A stretch of DNA of 64,000 nt from Dyadobacter bucti (GTDB taxonomy: Bacteria; Bacteroidota; Bacteroidia; Cytophagales; Spirosomataceae). A program made the translations under genes and the position numbers. Positions within the stretch are counted from its first letter, which is position 1, and every line of letters starts with the position of its first letter. Under the pieces are notes generated by a model, which saw only the letters and a program-made list of their open reading frames with translations, was not told where the DNA came from and did not search any database. Shown here one piece after another: positions 7,934 through 17,633 of this stretch. The stretch is from positions 682,001 to 746,000 of the forward strand of contig NZ_SWFP01000002.1 of the NCBI RefSeq assembly GCF_005869225.1, written 5' to 3'.

Positions 7934-10684
7934 CTATGCCTTTGCGAGAAACTGCCTCAATACATATTGCAGAATTCCGCCATTGCGATAATAATCTATT
8001 TCGATTTTACTATCCAGCCGGCTTTTTACCTGAAAAGTTTTTTCGCTTCCATCTGCCGCTACCGCCAACACAGACAACAACTGATTCGGCCGCACTGCGT
8101 CGGTCAGATCTGCGATGCTGAATGTTTCAGTACCGTCCAGGCCCAGGCTTTCTCTGCCTTCGCCATCCAGAAACTGCAAAGGAATCACACCCATACCGAC
8201 CAGGTTACTGCGGTGGATACGCTCGTAACTTTCGGCAATGACGGCCCTTATACCCAGTAAAAATGTTCCTTTCGCGGCCCAGTCGCGTGATGAACCGCTG
8301 CCGTATTCTTTTCCGGCGATCACCAGCAATGGTGTCTGGTCAGCCTTATAGCGAAGAGACGCTTCATAAACCGACATTTCCTCATTTTCAGGCAGGTAAG
8401 TTGTAAACCCTCCTTCCTTAGATGCCAGTTTGTTTTTGATACGGACATTGGCAAAAGTACCCCGCACCATCACCTCATCATTTCCCCTGCGCGAACCGTA
8501 TGAATTGAACTCCTCATAAGGAATCCCCCGATCGAGCAGATATTGCCCGGCTGCCGAATGTACACTGAAAGACCCTGCCGGCGAAATATGGTCTGTAGTA
8601 ATAGAGTCGCCAAGCATCAGGAGCACCCGTGCATCTTTTAACGGCTGGATCTGTCCCGGGACAGGCGACAGGCCAATAAAAAATGGCGCCTCTTTTACAT
8701 AAGTTGATCTTTCATCCCATTTGTAGGCTTTGTCCAGAGGCACTTCCAGGTTCTGCCACTGGCTGTTCCCTTCAAATATCTTGCCGTAACTTTTTCCATA
8801 AAATTCCTTTTTCACAACATTTTTAACGACCTCATGGATTTCCTCCTGCGATGGCCAGATATCCCTGAGAAACACCGGTCCTCCATCTTGATCGAAGCCC
8901 AGCGGTTCTTCATCCATATCAATATCCATCCTGCCCGAAATCGCATAGGCTATCACCAGCAGGGGTGACATCAGAAAATTAAGTTTGATCTGCGGATGGA
9001 TCCTGGCCTCAAAGTTCCTGTTACCGGAAAGCGCCGCCGCCACCACGAGATCATTGTCCGCGACAGCCCCGGAGATATGGTCGGGCAACGGGCCTGAATT
9101 CCCGATACAAGATGTGCAGCCGTAACCTACCACATTGAATTTCATGGCTTCCAGGCTCGTCAGCAGGCCTGCTTCCATCAGATAGTCGGTCACCACTTTT
9201 GAACCCGGCGCGAGGCTGGTCTTGACCCAGGGCTTGACATTAAGGCCTCTTTCCAAAGCTTTTTGCGCCAGAAGCCCCGCTCCGATCATTACATCCGGGT
9301 TGGATGTATTGGTACAGCTCGTGATAGCTGCAATCACCACGTCGCCGTCATTCAGATAATACCGCTCGTCGTTATGCTTTACTTTCGCAGCCCGCATATC
9401 AAAATGCTCCGCCTGCGCGATAAGCGAGGGTTCGACGTTCCCGCCCTCGTCTGCCCAGCGGCTGAGAGGGCGATCTACAAACTGAATGTATTTCCGGGAA
9501 TATTTGGTTTCAAGAATGTCGGAAACCGTCTGTTTTGCCTCTGATAACAATATTTTATCCTGTGGTCTGCTCGGCCCGGATATCGTTGACACGATAGAAG
9601 AAAGATCCAGTTCCACAACCTGGCTGTAAATGATGGCATCCTCATTTTCCCGCCACAAGAGATTTTCCTTCGAATACTGCTCCGTGAGTGCAATGGTTTC
9701 TACCGGTCGCCCGGTATCGGTCAGGTATTGAACAGTTTTTTCGTCAATTGGAAAATATGTAATTGTACAGCCAAACTCCGGCGACATGTTGCCGATAGTA
9801 GCCCTGTCAGGAACGGATAAAGACGCCAGCCCCTCGCCCGACACTTCTACAAACTTCCCGACAACTTTTGTTTTCCTCAACACTTCGGTAATGGTGAGCA
9901 CCAAGTCAGTAGCTGTGGTCCCGGCTGGCAGTTTTCCGGTCAGTTTCAAACCGATGACCTGTGGCACCGAGAAAAACTGTGGTTGCCCCAGCATCGCAGC
10001 TTCGGCTTCGATACCACCTACCCCGTAAGCGACGATACCGAGCCCATTGACCATCGGCGTGTGCGAATCGGTTCCAACCAGCGAATCCGGGAAAGCAGTA
10101 CCCTCTTTTTCGATCACGCATTTCGAAAGATATTCAAGATTTACCTGGTGACAGATCCCCATACCAGGTGGCACAACCGAGAAATTATCAAAAGCAGTTT
10201 GCGCCCATTTCAAAAACCGGTATCGCTCACTGTTGCGTTCATATTCGCGGTCTACATTACGTGAATAAGCCTCATTATTGCCAAAATAATCCACCTGCAC
10301 AGAATGGTCGATCACCAGATCGACCGGGATCAATGGGTTGATCAATGCGGAATCCTTGCCCTGCCTGCTCATTTCTTCCCGCAATGACGCGATATCCACG
10401 ATAGCAGGCACACCCGTAAAATCCTGCATCAGCACGCGGGCGGGCATAAAGGGAATTTCCTTATCCTCCGGTTCAGGCTGCCATTTCAGCAGTGTATCAA
10501 TGTGTTCGCGGGTGATAACATATCCGTCATAATTTCGCAGTACATTTTCCAGCAGAATCCGGATACAAAACGGCAAACGCGAAATATCCTCACCTTTTTC
10601 CTGTAAGGCCCTCAGACTAAAAAATGACAGCGGTTTGCCATTCAGTTTCAATTCTCTTTTAATTCCCAGATAGTCCTGATCCAT
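7934..10684 (-). CDS. acnA: Aconitate hydratase A
   Basis: 916 residues, the normal size for the AcnA/IRP-type enzyme that interconverts citrate and isocitrate in the TCA cycle, in the cytoplasm. The iron-sulfur cluster ligands are visible in 'SCTNTSNPDV' (about residue 456) and 'GYGCTSCIGNSGP' (about residue 523). 'DSHTPMVNGLGIVAYGVGGI' lies in the N-terminal domains. The swivel domain at the C-terminus carries 'GDSITTDHISPAG' and 'YGSGSSRDWAAKG'. The start ATG at 10684 gives the usual N-terminus. It is transcribed alone, and a shared terminator lies downstream. Confidence 0.97.
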   Translation of the reverse strand: MDQDYLGIKRELKLNGKPLSFFSLRALQEKGEDISRLPFCIRILLENVLRNYDGYVITREHIDTLLKWQPEPEDKEIPFMPARVLMQDFTGVPAIVDIASLREEMSRQGKDSALINPLIPVDLVIDHSVQVDYFGNNEAYSRNVDREYERNSERYRFLKWAQTAFDNFSVVPPGMGICHQVNLEYLSKCVIEKEGTAFPDSLVGTDSHTPMVNGLGIVAYGVGGIEAEAAMLGQPQFFSVPQVIGLKLTGKLPAGTTATDLVLTITEVLRKTKVVGKFVEVSGEGLASLSVPDRATIGNMSPEFGCTITYFPIDEKTVQYLTDTGRPVETIALTEQYSKENLLWRENEDAIIYSQVVELDLSSIVSTISGPSRPQDKILLSEAKQTVSDILETKYSRKYIQFVDRPLSRWADEGGNVEPSLIAQAEHFDMRAAKVKHNDERYYLNDGDVVIAAITSCTNTSNPDVMIGAGLLAQKALERGLNVKPWVKTSLAPGSKVVTDYLMEAGLLTSLEAMKFNVVGYGCTSCIGNSGPLPDHISGAVADNDLVVAAALSGNRNFEARIHPQIKLNFLMSPLLVIAYAISGRMDIDMDEEPLGFDQDGGPVFLRDIWPSQEEIHEVVKNVVKKEFYGKSYGKIFEGNSQWQNLEVPLDKAYKWDERSTYVKEAPFFIGLSPVPGQIQPLKDARVLLMLGDSITTDHISPAGSFSVHSAAGQYLLDRGIPYEEFNSYGSRRGNDEVMVRGTFANVRIKNKLASKEGGFTTYLPENEEMSVYEASLRYKADQTPLLVIAGKEYGSGSSRDWAAKGTFLLGIRAVIAESYERIHRSNLVGMGVIPLQFLDGEGRESLGLDGTETFSIADLTDAVRPNQLLSVLAVAADGSEKTFQVKSRLDSKIEIDYYRNGGILQYVLRQFLAKA

Positions 10685-10852
10685 TAGCTAGTGGTTTAGG
10701 GTTCAAAATTTAAGACAAAGCAATAGTCGTGTTGCCAGCATTCAGTCAGGCAAATACCCTGCCAGCCGGGATTTCTCAAATTAGGCCTGATACCGACTAA
10801 TTTACAAGTTATCCGATCCAAAAACTCACTGCTGCTGCAAATTTCCCTACCC

Positions 10853-10924
10853 TGCCACGGAAACAAGGATTTACACGAATGCCCGCGGTTGATACGATTC
10901 GTGCAAATCAGTGCATCCGTGGCA
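10853..10924. repeat. Stop-codon-abutting two-tier hairpin repeat, copy 1
   Basis: TGCCACGGA (10853-10861) pairs with TCCGTGGCA (10916-10924). Inside it, CACGAAT pairs with ATTCGTG. A related copy lies at 12841-12903. Both end within a few bases of a minus-strand stop codon, here that of the YchJ-like gene, so it may act as an mRNA 3' end. The rest of the 242-bp gap (10685-10852) shows nothing definite. Confidence 0.6.
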
Positions 10925-10926
10925 TT

Positions 10927-11295
10927 TTAGACGCCAGTCAGATAATACCAGCTTTCATCCTCGAAAACAAAAGTGGATTTCTCGTGGTGAACCTGTTTTT
11001 TCCCGCTCCTGTCGCGATATGTAGCCTTAAATTCAACCGTAAAAGTATCGGCATGTATGATTTCAAGCCCCAGCCACTGGCTGCCTTTCGCCCATTGTTC
11101 GATCTCCTTTCGGGACAAGCTTGCCCGTTTCGAAGCATGCGTGGTGCTGATCAGGTAATCCACTGCCCCAACCACATAAGCACTGTACCGCGAGCGCATC
11201 AGCTTCTCGGCAGAGGCCGCTTTGGCAACACCTTTAATAAGAGGGCCACAACAACGGGAATATGGTTCATTGGAGTTACAAAAACAGGTTTTCAT
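10927..11295 (-). CDS. YchJ-like SEC-C motif protein
   Basis: 122 residues. The N-terminal metal-binding motif 'CFCNSNEPYSRCCGPL' (residues 4-19) is the SEC-C zinc ligand set, and it is followed by the NTF2-like YchJ core ('EKLMRSRYSAYVVGAVDYL', 'EFKATYRD'). The biochemical role of the family is not established. The cellular location should be cytoplasmic because there is no signal peptide. It stands alone, divergent from the thioredoxin gene at 11397, with about 100 bp between them. Confidence 0.88.
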   Translation of the reverse strand: MKTCFCNSNEPYSRCCGPLIKGVAKAASAEKLMRSRYSAYVVGAVDYLISTTHASKRASLSRKEIEQWAKGSQWLGLEIIHADTFTVEFKATYRDRSGKKQVHHEKSTFVFEDESWYYLTGV

Positions 11296-11396
11296 AAATG
11301 GATACTATTTTGGCATCGTTTTTTGTTAACGGTCAAAAATAGCAAACTATATTACACTCCGGTGACATTCATACCCACATCCCTAAATCCCAACGT

Positions 11397-12527
11397 ATGA
11401 AAAAATTAACGACTGCCGCGTTTTTGATCCTGCCACTTGCATTGCTTGCTCAGAAAAACGAATTTACGATCCGGGGAAAGCTGGGTGATGTTGGTCCACC
11501 GGCCAAGATATACCTGGTCAATGCGGAAAGCAAGGCAGTGTTAGATTCGGTTTTTGTAACAGAAGGAGCATTCAAGTTCATTGGCGAGGTTGACGCTCCG
11601 ATCCCGGCTTATCTTACATTAAACAAAAACGACAGCGGATTTAGGAACAGCAAGGAATCAAAGTTTTTTTATCTGGAAAAAGGCTTGATCACTGTGAATG
11701 AAAGTTCAGGAAAACTAGGTGAGGCCATTGTTACCGGGACACCCAATAATGCGGCCAATACTGAATACAATCAGATCGACAAGCGGATCATGTCGCTGAG
11801 CGAAAAGATAGAGGAGAAAAAAAATGCCGCCGGTGCTGACCAGCAACAATCGGAAGTGTTAAAAAAAGAAATTGAAAAATTGGAGAAGGCAAGGATGGAC
11901 GAAGGCAAAAAAGCATATCTCCAATTTGTCAGATCGCACCGCAATGCAATGATCAGCCTCATGGCCCTCACCGAGCTGATTTACGTCGAAGACCATACCA
12001 AGGTCGCTGCTGCTTACAAAACCCTGACATCAGAACTAAAAAATAGCCCAAAAGGAAAGCAGCTCGGCGATCAGCTCGCAGCGCGCCAGAAGATCGAAAT
12101 AGGTTCGTTTGCACCAATTTTTAGCATGCCGGACACCAGCGACAACATAGTCAGTCTCTCGTCTTTGGCTGGTAAATATGTATTGCTCGACATGTGGGCA
12201 TCGTGGTGTGCGCCCTGCCGGGAAGAAAACCCTAATCTTGTGAAGGCATACCAGGCTTACAAGGATAAAAATTTTACAATTCTCGGCGTGTCGCTGGACA
12301 CCGAGTCGGACAAGAACAAGTGGCTGGCCGCTATTAAAAAAGACCGGCTTGAATGGACGCAATTGTCGGACCTGAAAGGTTGGGATAATGAAGCGGCCAA
12401 ATTATACGGCGTTGCTGGAATTCCTCAAAATTTTCTGATCGATCCAAGTGGTAAAATCATTGCAATGAATCTTCGGGGCGACGAACTTGCTAACAAACTC
12501 GCAGAAACCCTGGGCAATAAAAATTAG
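11397..12527 (+). CDS. TlpA-family thiol-disulfide oxidoreductase with DUF4369
   Basis: 376 residues. A signal peptide (about 1-19) is followed by a DUF4369 beta domain (about 22-110), a coiled-coil-prone linker rich in Glu/Lys (about 120-185) and a C-terminal thioredoxin fold with 'WASWCAPCREENP' (CxxC near residues 270-273) and the cis-proline loop 'GIPQNFLIDPSGK'. Proteins of this layout reduce or isomerise disulfides in the Bacteroidota periplasm, and their partners are usually unknown. It is a single gene. Confidence 0.88.
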   Translation: MKKLTTAAFLILPLALLAQKNEFTIRGKLGDVGPPAKIYLVNAESKAVLDSVFVTEGAFKFIGEVDAPIPAYLTLNKNDSGFRNSKESKFFYLEKGLITVNESSGKLGEAIVTGTPNNAANTEYNQIDKRIMSLSEKIEEKKNAAGADQQQSEVLKKEIEKLEKARMDEGKKAYLQFVRSHRNAMISLMALTELIYVEDHTKVAAAYKTLTSELKNSPKGKQLGDQLAARQKIEIGSFAPIFSMPDTSDNIVSLSSLAGKYVLLDMWASWCAPCREENPNLVKAYQAYKDKNFTILGVSLDTESDKNKWLAAIKKDRLEWTQLSDLKGWDNEAAKLYGVAGIPQNFLIDPSGKIIAMNLRGDELANKLAETLGNKN

Positions 12528-12665
12528 AGCCTCACATTCATATAATCACCCATTTACAAAATACCGGCAGTCACCCGACTTTGCCTTTTATGGAAGAGTT
12601 TTTTCTTATCTTGTTATAAAATAGCAGCTTACACCTCATTCCATTAAACTTAACCGACAGAAAAC

Positions 12666-12836
12666 ATGGCAGCAGCCTGGACAATAGCAATAATCGTTCT
12701 GCTCTGGTATTGCGTTGAAGAGTCGCGTAAAAGCAAGCCCAACTGGGCCAGAGCCTTTGTCGCCGCCATTTTTTGGCCGATTACACCTTTTCTCAGAAGG
12801 TATCGCTCCGGGAAACGGGAAGTGAAGGATTCTTAA
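12666..12836 (+). CDS. Small membrane protein (56 aa), unrecognised
   Basis: An ATG at 12666 opens a 56-residue frame beginning MAAAWTIAIIVLLWYCVEES, with one likely helix (5-17), a second hydrophobic stretch ('ARAFVAAIFWPITPFL') and a basic tail (RRYRSGKREVKDS). It fills the gap between the thioredoxin gene and the convergent ceramidase-like gene. No family was recognised. The coding call rests on hydrophobic/charged partitioning only. Confidence 0.5.
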   Translation: MAAAWTIAIIVLLWYCVEESRKSKPNWARAFVAAIFWPITPFLRRYRSGKREVKDS

Positions 12837-12840
12837 TATC

Positions 12841-12903
12841 AATGCCACGGATACACGAATGTACACGGATGTTCTTCGTGTAAATCAGTGTATCCGTGGC
12901 ATT
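12841..12903. repeat. Stop-codon-abutting two-tier hairpin repeat, copy 2
   Basis: TGCCACGGATACAC (12843-12856) is exactly complementary to GTGTATCCGTGGCA (12889-12902). An inner CACGAA/TTCGTG pair sits inside it. It is related to the element at 10853 (shared outer arms, inner arms and 'AAATCAGTG'). Its right end overlaps the stop codon of the ceramidase-like gene. Strong hairpin, possible 3' end signal or REP-like element. Confidence 0.7.
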
Positions 12904-14362
12904 ATTTCAATCGGGAAAACAGCAAAAGCAACTCAGCCACAATTTTACGGGACGCCTCTGTTTCAACACGGTTGGTACTCAGCCAGGTCTCATAACCACC
13001 CAGTTGATGTTGCTCAGGTGTAGGCAGATAACCATACCCTCCATTGGCGAGTTCTATCGTGAATGATGGATTAAACGGGCTTTTTGCTTTGATTTCCAAA
13101 CCCGTCTCCGCAAAAGTTTCAAAAGGAATCGCCGCAATACCCAGGTCACCAATTCTGAAAGCCTGCAGGATAACACTAATGTTATCAGGCCATTCCTGCA
13201 TCTGCAAGCTGCGTTGCGCGTAGGTTTTTTCCAGAGGATGATTCGGTTTAATGCTGTCCGGACGAGACAGTACTCCCTGCGCCCATTTCACCAGGCCGGC
13301 ATCCGGCCTCCGTACTTTCAGCGAAAGCTCCGACTGCACTGCCTTTAACCCAACCCAGTCCTGATGTTTGATCGTTTTGTAAACGCGCAGTACCTCCGTC
13401 GCCACGTCGTTTGCAACCAGACGCATTTTCTGATAATGCGGCAACTTTTCGGGCGAACCCTTCACATTGATATTATTCACGTCACCCGAAGTTCCGTTGG
13501 ACATAATGCCCACAAAAGGCGGATCCTGGCGGTCCGCTTTCAGCAATTCCTGCATCCGGTCGGCAAAAACCGCGAAATAATCGGCTGAAATATGGTTATC
13601 GGGCAGACCACCCACATAATGGAGCGAATAATTTGCCAAAACCGCAATCGGTCGGCCGGAAACAGATTGCACCGAAATAAATGAAACGCCGGGATCGGTA
13701 GTACCCGCTGGTTCCAGCAGATTCGGGTTGCCCACACCCGGGTTCATCACCGCCTGATCGGTTCCTCCGAATGGGTTTTTCGTCGGAGTACCCGGCTTCA
13801 TTTTCCATCTTCTGTTAAAAAGATGCTGCGGAACACTCCCTGTGCCCCACCCTATTTTTGCCGGTTCGAGGTTATTGATCGCAACCTGCACGCCGTCAGC
13901 AATGCGGTGCGCCAGAAAACGCTGGTACTCATCCAGCGGCTCATCCGGATGCCAGCCGCGCCTCTTTTCACCTTCGCCTCCGGCACTTGTTCCCGAATGA
14001 GTATGCGTGGCCGCCATGAGCATATTTGCTTTCGGAAGCTGCGTTTTTTCGTTAATGAGTTTTTTGGCTTCATCAAAAACCTCCCGGTTGATCGACACAT
14101 TATCGCAAAGGACAAAAATTAGCTTATTAGTCCCGTCGTCCAGAACGAGAGCGCGGGCGCTGAGCTGATCGTGGATATGCATGGCAGGAGGAGGTGTTCC
14201 GAAATTACCTACAATCCCATCGCCGAGATAAGGCGTAATGTTGCTGACCGAGGCTCCGGCCCTGAACACTTTTTCCTGTGCATGCGCTTCCATGCTAACT
14301 GAAAAATAACCGGCCACTATTACGCAGCAGGTCATCCTGAATAGCCATCGCTGTATTTTCAT
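12902..14362 (-). CDS. Neutral/alkaline ceramidase-like secreted hydrolase
   Basis: 486 residues with a Sec signal peptide (about 1-28, ending AHAQ). The sequence fits the neutral/alkaline non-lysosomal ceramidase N-terminal domain: 'GASVSNITPYLGDGIVGNFG' at the start, the metal-ligand 'AATHTHSG', and 'NGTSGDVNN', where the catalytic Ser of ceramidases normally lies. It is shorter than full neutral ceramidases (about 650-760 residues), which also have a C-terminal Ig-like domain. Many Bacteroidota encode such short forms, and their substrate is uncertain. A strong terminator lies between it and the GH32 gene upstream, so it is probably not part of the fructan operon. Confidence 0.82.
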   Translation of the reverse strand: MKIQRWLFRMTCCVIVAGYFSVSMEAHAQEKVFRAGASVSNITPYLGDGIVGNFGTPPPAMHIHDQLSARALVLDDGTNKLIFVLCDNVSINREVFDEAKKLINEKTQLPKANMLMAATHTHSGTSAGGEGEKRRGWHPDEPLDEYQRFLAHRIADGVQVAINNLEPAKIGWGTGSVPQHLFNRRWKMKPGTPTKNPFGGTDQAVMNPGVGNPNLLEPAGTTDPGVSFISVQSVSGRPIAVLANYSLHYVGGLPDNHISADYFAVFADRMQELLKADRQDPPFVGIMSNGTSGDVNNINVKGSPEKLPHYQKMRLVANDVATEVLRVYKTIKHQDWVGLKAVQSELSLKVRRPDAGLVKWAQGVLSRPDSIKPNHPLEKTYAQRSLQMQEWPDNISVILQAFRIGDLGIAAIPFETFAETGLEIKAKSPFNPSFTIELANGGYGYLPTPEQHQLGGYETWLSTNRVETEASRKIVAELLLLFSRLK

Positions 14363-14496
14363 TCGCTTTATTTTTTCGTAAAATCAACCAAGAATGTCTC
14401 CGCTCATTCACTAAAAGATATTCGCGACAATGTAATACCCATTAAACTTATGGAGGAACAGAATCTATGTGACTTATAGATACCGCAAAAACACCT
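14363..14496. other. Intergenic stretch upstream of the ceramidase-like gene
   Basis: These 134 bases should hold the promoter of the minus-strand ceramidase-like gene. I see no clear CAAAnnTA box (the reverse complement of TAnnTTTG) or operator in it. Confidence 0.3.
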
Positions 14497-14552
14497 AAAA
14501 CAAAAAACATCTTTATTCCCGGAATGATAGCAGCAAACCGGAAATAAAGATG
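14497..14552 (-). terminator. Rho-independent terminator of the fructan operon
   Basis: On the minus strand, CATCTTTATTTCCGG pairs with CCGGGAATAAAGATG around a loop, followed directly by TTTTTTGTTTTA. In plus coordinates the arms are 14508-14522 and 14538-14552. It begins 18 bases after the stop codon of the last GH32 gene. Confidence 0.88.
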
Positions 14553-14569
14553 CTTTTGGGTAAAATGCA

Positions 14570-16267
14570 CTAGTATGGATTGGAAGGCATCACTTCCCAG
14601 GATTTTACAGAAATGATTTTTGCATCCCCGCCCTTTGAAAAAAGTTTGATACCGGTGCCGCCCAACGTCGGGTAAACAGATCTGCCGATCGCCTGCTTGT
14701 CATTTGCAAAAACTTCAACAATGGATTTGTCTACAAAAACCCGTAATGTCAGCTGCTCGCCGGCGTCCAGTTCCAGAGGGGCACTTTCGGTAACCTTGCG
14801 GCCATATCCCAGGCTGCTTTTTGCGGTGTTGACATTCAGCGTTTTGCCGGCAGCATCATAGTAAATTTCGGTTTTTTCGCGGCCATCCTGCGAGCAACCT
14901 ACCATAACGCCAATCGTTTTCGCCTTCCCCGGTGCGACGGTTATTTCGAGTTCAACAAGCTCCTTCCCAAAGCCGTCCAAAGCCAGCTCCGTGCCATCCT
15001 TGATCACAAAATCCTTTTTGATCTGCTCTGCCTGCCGCAACAGTTTGACTTCTTCTACCGGCGCCATCCGCAGCTTTCCATCCTTTCCTGCCCATAACGA
15101 ACGCGGCAAACCATATACCCCTGTCCAGCCCGACTCATCCTTCACTTTGTCGGGGCGGTCGTCAAATATCCATGACCACATGATCTGCCTGTTTTTATGG
15201 TCGGTCAAAGCCTCCGGAGCAAAATAAGCATTATCAACCCAGGTCATACGGCCATGGTTGACGGGCTGGAACTTGTCGTTCTTATAGTCCCCTACATAGT
15301 ATTGCGCTCCCTTGTTATGACTGATAAAAAGCAGCAAATGCTTGTCACTCAACTTCCCGCCATCGGGTCCCGCAGGCAGGGGCAAAAAACTGGCGCACAT
15401 ATTGTCTTCGGATTTATCCGTCCACTTCCGGTCTGAATCATAGAACTCGTGCAGATATTTCCAGCTCTTTTTATCCTCTGAAACAAACAAATACGAATGA
15501 TCACCCTGGTACTTGGGAGGGTCATTGTCTTTCCGGCCATACTTGTTCAGTACCAGCAGGTTTCCGGTCAGCATATAATATTTACCGTCTTTAAACCAAA
15601 TATTGGATGGATCTGCCGAGCCGTAGATCTGCTCATTTCCTTTTTCGTCTTTGGTTACGGTAAACCCCCATTCTGTCGAACGGATGATCGGATCTGCCGA
15701 ACCCGAGGTCCATGTGTCGAAATGTTCGTCCGAACTCTCCGACAATCCTATTCCGCTCGGGCCACTTTTCTCAATCCTCGACTGAAATGTTTCCCCTTTC
15801 GCCAGATTGATTACCTGCCAGTAGCTCAAAGTCGCTTTCCCGTCTTTGTCCACAAAAGCCCCCCCGCTGAAAATGCCGTCTTCGCCTTTCCCCGGCACAA
15901 TTGCATCAGGGTGATGCCGCCAGTGGAACATATCCTTGCTCGACACATGTCCCCACGAAAAACCTCTTTGTTCCCTGTAATACAGATACATAAGATGGTA
16001 TCGGCCATTGAAATAAAATGCTCCGTTAGGGTCCCCCGGAATGCCCCTGCCCTCCGGAACACAAAAATGGTAGGCCGGGCGGTACGGATCAGCCAGCAGC
16101 CGCTCGCGGAAAGACCGGGTCGATACTACCACACTTTTGGGAACCGGCTGGTCGGAAATCCACTGTATACCGGATGTCCCCGTGACCTTTATAGTATCTA
16201 CCACTTGCGAAAAAGCAGGTGTCTGACATAACATACCGGCAATGAAAATGCCTTTTATAATTTTCAT
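14570..16267 (-). CDS. GH32 family fructan hydrolase, Sec-exported, atypical active site
   Basis: 565 residues: signal peptide (1-20), five-bladed propeller (about 60-410) and C-terminal beta sandwich ending with 'FVDKSIVEVFAND', typical of GH32. The nucleophile is Asp79 in 'GDPNGAFYFNGRYH'. The transition-state motif RDP is replaced by ADP (218-220), and the acid/base Glu normally just before Cys is Met290 in 'SEDNMC'; a Glu remains at 287. GH32 enzymes cleave beta-fructosides (levan, inulin, sucrose). It ends the operon with SusCD, the GH32 at 17634 and the MFS transporter, only 4 bp from the latter. Catalytic type (endo/exo) cannot be told, and the altered motif may mean a different proton donor. 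Confidence 0.85.
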   Translation of the reverse strand: MKIIKGIFIAGMLCQTPAFSQVVDTIKVTGTSGIQWISDQPVPKSVVVSTRSFRERLLADPYRPAYHFCVPEGRGIPGDPNGAFYFNGRYHLMYLYYREQRGFSWGHVSSKDMFHWRHHPDAIVPGKGEDGIFSGGAFVDKDGKATLSYWQVINLAKGETFQSRIEKSGPSGIGLSESSDEHFDTWTSGSADPIIRSTEWGFTVTKDEKGNEQIYGSADPSNIWFKDGKYYMLTGNLLVLNKYGRKDNDPPKYQGDHSYLFVSEDKKSWKYLHEFYDSDRKWTDKSEDNMCASFLPLPAGPDGGKLSDKHLLLFISHNKGAQYYVGDYKNDKFQPVNHGRMTWVDNAYFAPEALTDHKNRQIMWSWIFDDRPDKVKDESGWTGVYGLPRSLWAGKDGKLRMAPVEEVKLLRQAEQIKKDFVIKDGTELALDGFGKELVELEITVAPGKAKTIGVMVGCSQDGREKTEIYYDAAGKTLNVNTAKSSLGYGRKVTESAPLELDAGEQLTLRVFVDKSIVEVFANDKQAIGRSVYPTLGGTGIKLFSKGGDAKIISVKSWEVMPSNPY

Positions 16268-16271
16268 ATCT

Positions 16272-17615
16272 TTAAATTGTTATTTCATGTAACTTATTGC
16301 CTTCCATGGCTTTCTGAATTTCTTCAAGGCTTTTTCCTTTTGTTTCGGGAAGCATTTTCCACACAAAAAGAAAATGAAGTACCATCATAAAGGAGAAAAA
16401 ATAGAATGAAAACTGGATCCCGTTCGGGACTTCGTCGGCGATGACCGGGAATAAAAATGAAATCACCGCAGCCATCAGCCAGTGCGTAGTACTTCCCAGC
16501 GACTGCCCCTGCGACCTGACCTGATTCGGGAAAATTTCGGAAATAAAGACCCAGATCACCGCGCCCTGCGAAAAGGAGAAGAACACAATGAAACCCATCA
16601 GGCAAATCATGGGAAAATATCCGCCGGAAGCTCCGGTCAGCGCCCAGCCACTCAGCGCGAGAAAGCATGTCATGCCCAGCGACCCCACCAGCAACAGCGT
16701 TCTCCGTCCGAACCTGTCGATCACCGATACGCCGCTGAAAGTGAAAATAAACAGCGTAAGCCCGACCGAGACGGATTGCAGAAACGCGTCTTCCTGCCCT
16801 ATTCCGGCCATTTCGAAAATACGGGGTGCAAAATAAAGAAGCGCATTGATACCCGTGAGCTGATTAAACGTAGCCAGCAGGACGACGAACAACACCGGCT
16901 TGCGGTAATTTGTATTAAAAAGCGAAACACTTTGGGAATCAGTCATAGAGGAGGAAAAATCCGCAACCAGTTTACTGATATCCGTTTCACCGGAACGGCT
17001 CAGTACCTTGCGTGCCGAAACTTCATCCCCTTTGAGCAAATACCACCTCGGACTTTCGGGTATTGTAAAAAGCAGTCCGAAGAAAATAAAAGAAGGAAAA
17101 GCCTGCACGCCCAGCATCCACCGCCAGGCCTCTTCGCCTGCATCGATAAAAAGGTAATTGGAAATATAGGCCATCATGATCCCAAACACCACATTCAGCT
17201 GAAAGGAACCAACCAGCCGGCCTCTGACCCGGGCCGGGGAAATTTCGGCGATATACATAGGCCCTACCACCGACGAAGCACCCACTGCCACGCCGCCCAG
17301 TATTCTCGCTACTAAAAAAATCAGCCAGTCGGTAGTGAGCGCACAGCCCAGAGCGCAAACGAGATATAGAACCGAGATCACAAAAAGAACTTTCTTCCGC
17401 CCGTATTTCTGAGCCGGTGCGCCTGCAAAAATCGCCCCGATCAACGTTCCGATGAGTCCGGAAGCGATGGTAAATCCATGTGCGACACTGCTCAGCTTCC
17501 AGTAGATCTGGATCGCTTTTTCAGCCCCGGAAATGACCGCCGTGTCCAGGCCGAACAAAAAACCGCCCAGTGCAACCACAAAAGACCAGTAATAAACTTT
17601 GGTTAAGCTATTCAT
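16272..17615 (-). CDS. Sugar porter MFS transporter (probable fructose/oligosaccharide uptake)
   Basis: 447 residues from the ATG at 17615; a TTG two codons upstream is possible. There are twelve predicted helices. Sugar-porter signatures are visible: 'GFLFGLDTAVISGA' in helix 1, 'PAQKYGRKKVLF' between helices 2 and 3, 'RILGGVAVGASSVVGPMYIAE', 'PESPRWYLLKG' after helix 6 and 'PETKGKSLEEIQ' at the end. It probably takes fructose released in the periplasm across the inner membrane. It is 4 bp from the following GH32 gene and 18 bp after the preceding one. Confidence 0.9.
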   Translation of the reverse strand: MNSLTKVYYWSFVVALGGFLFGLDTAVISGAEKAIQIYWKLSSVAHGFTIASGLIGTLIGAIFAGAPAQKYGRKKVLFVISVLYLVCALGCALTTDWLIFLVARILGGVAVGASSVVGPMYIAEISPARVRGRLVGSFQLNVVFGIMMAYISNYLFIDAGEEAWRWMLGVQAFPSFIFFGLLFTIPESPRWYLLKGDEVSARKVLSRSGETDISKLVADFSSSMTDSQSVSLFNTNYRKPVLFVVLLATFNQLTGINALLYFAPRIFEMAGIGQEDAFLQSVSVGLTLFIFTFSGVSVIDRFGRRTLLLVGSLGMTCFLALSGWALTGASGGYFPMICLMGFIVFFSFSQGAVIWVFISEIFPNQVRSQGQSLGSTTHWLMAAVISFLFPVIADEVPNGIQFSFYFFSFMMVLHFLFVWKMLPETKGKSLEEIQKAMEGNKLHEITI

Positions 17616-17633
17616 TTGCAAGATGTTTTAATG

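Noticed and set aside
12902-14362. The ceramidase-like gene as part of the fructan operon
   Set aside because: A strong intrinsic terminator (14497-14552) and a further 134-bp gap separate it from the last GH32 gene.
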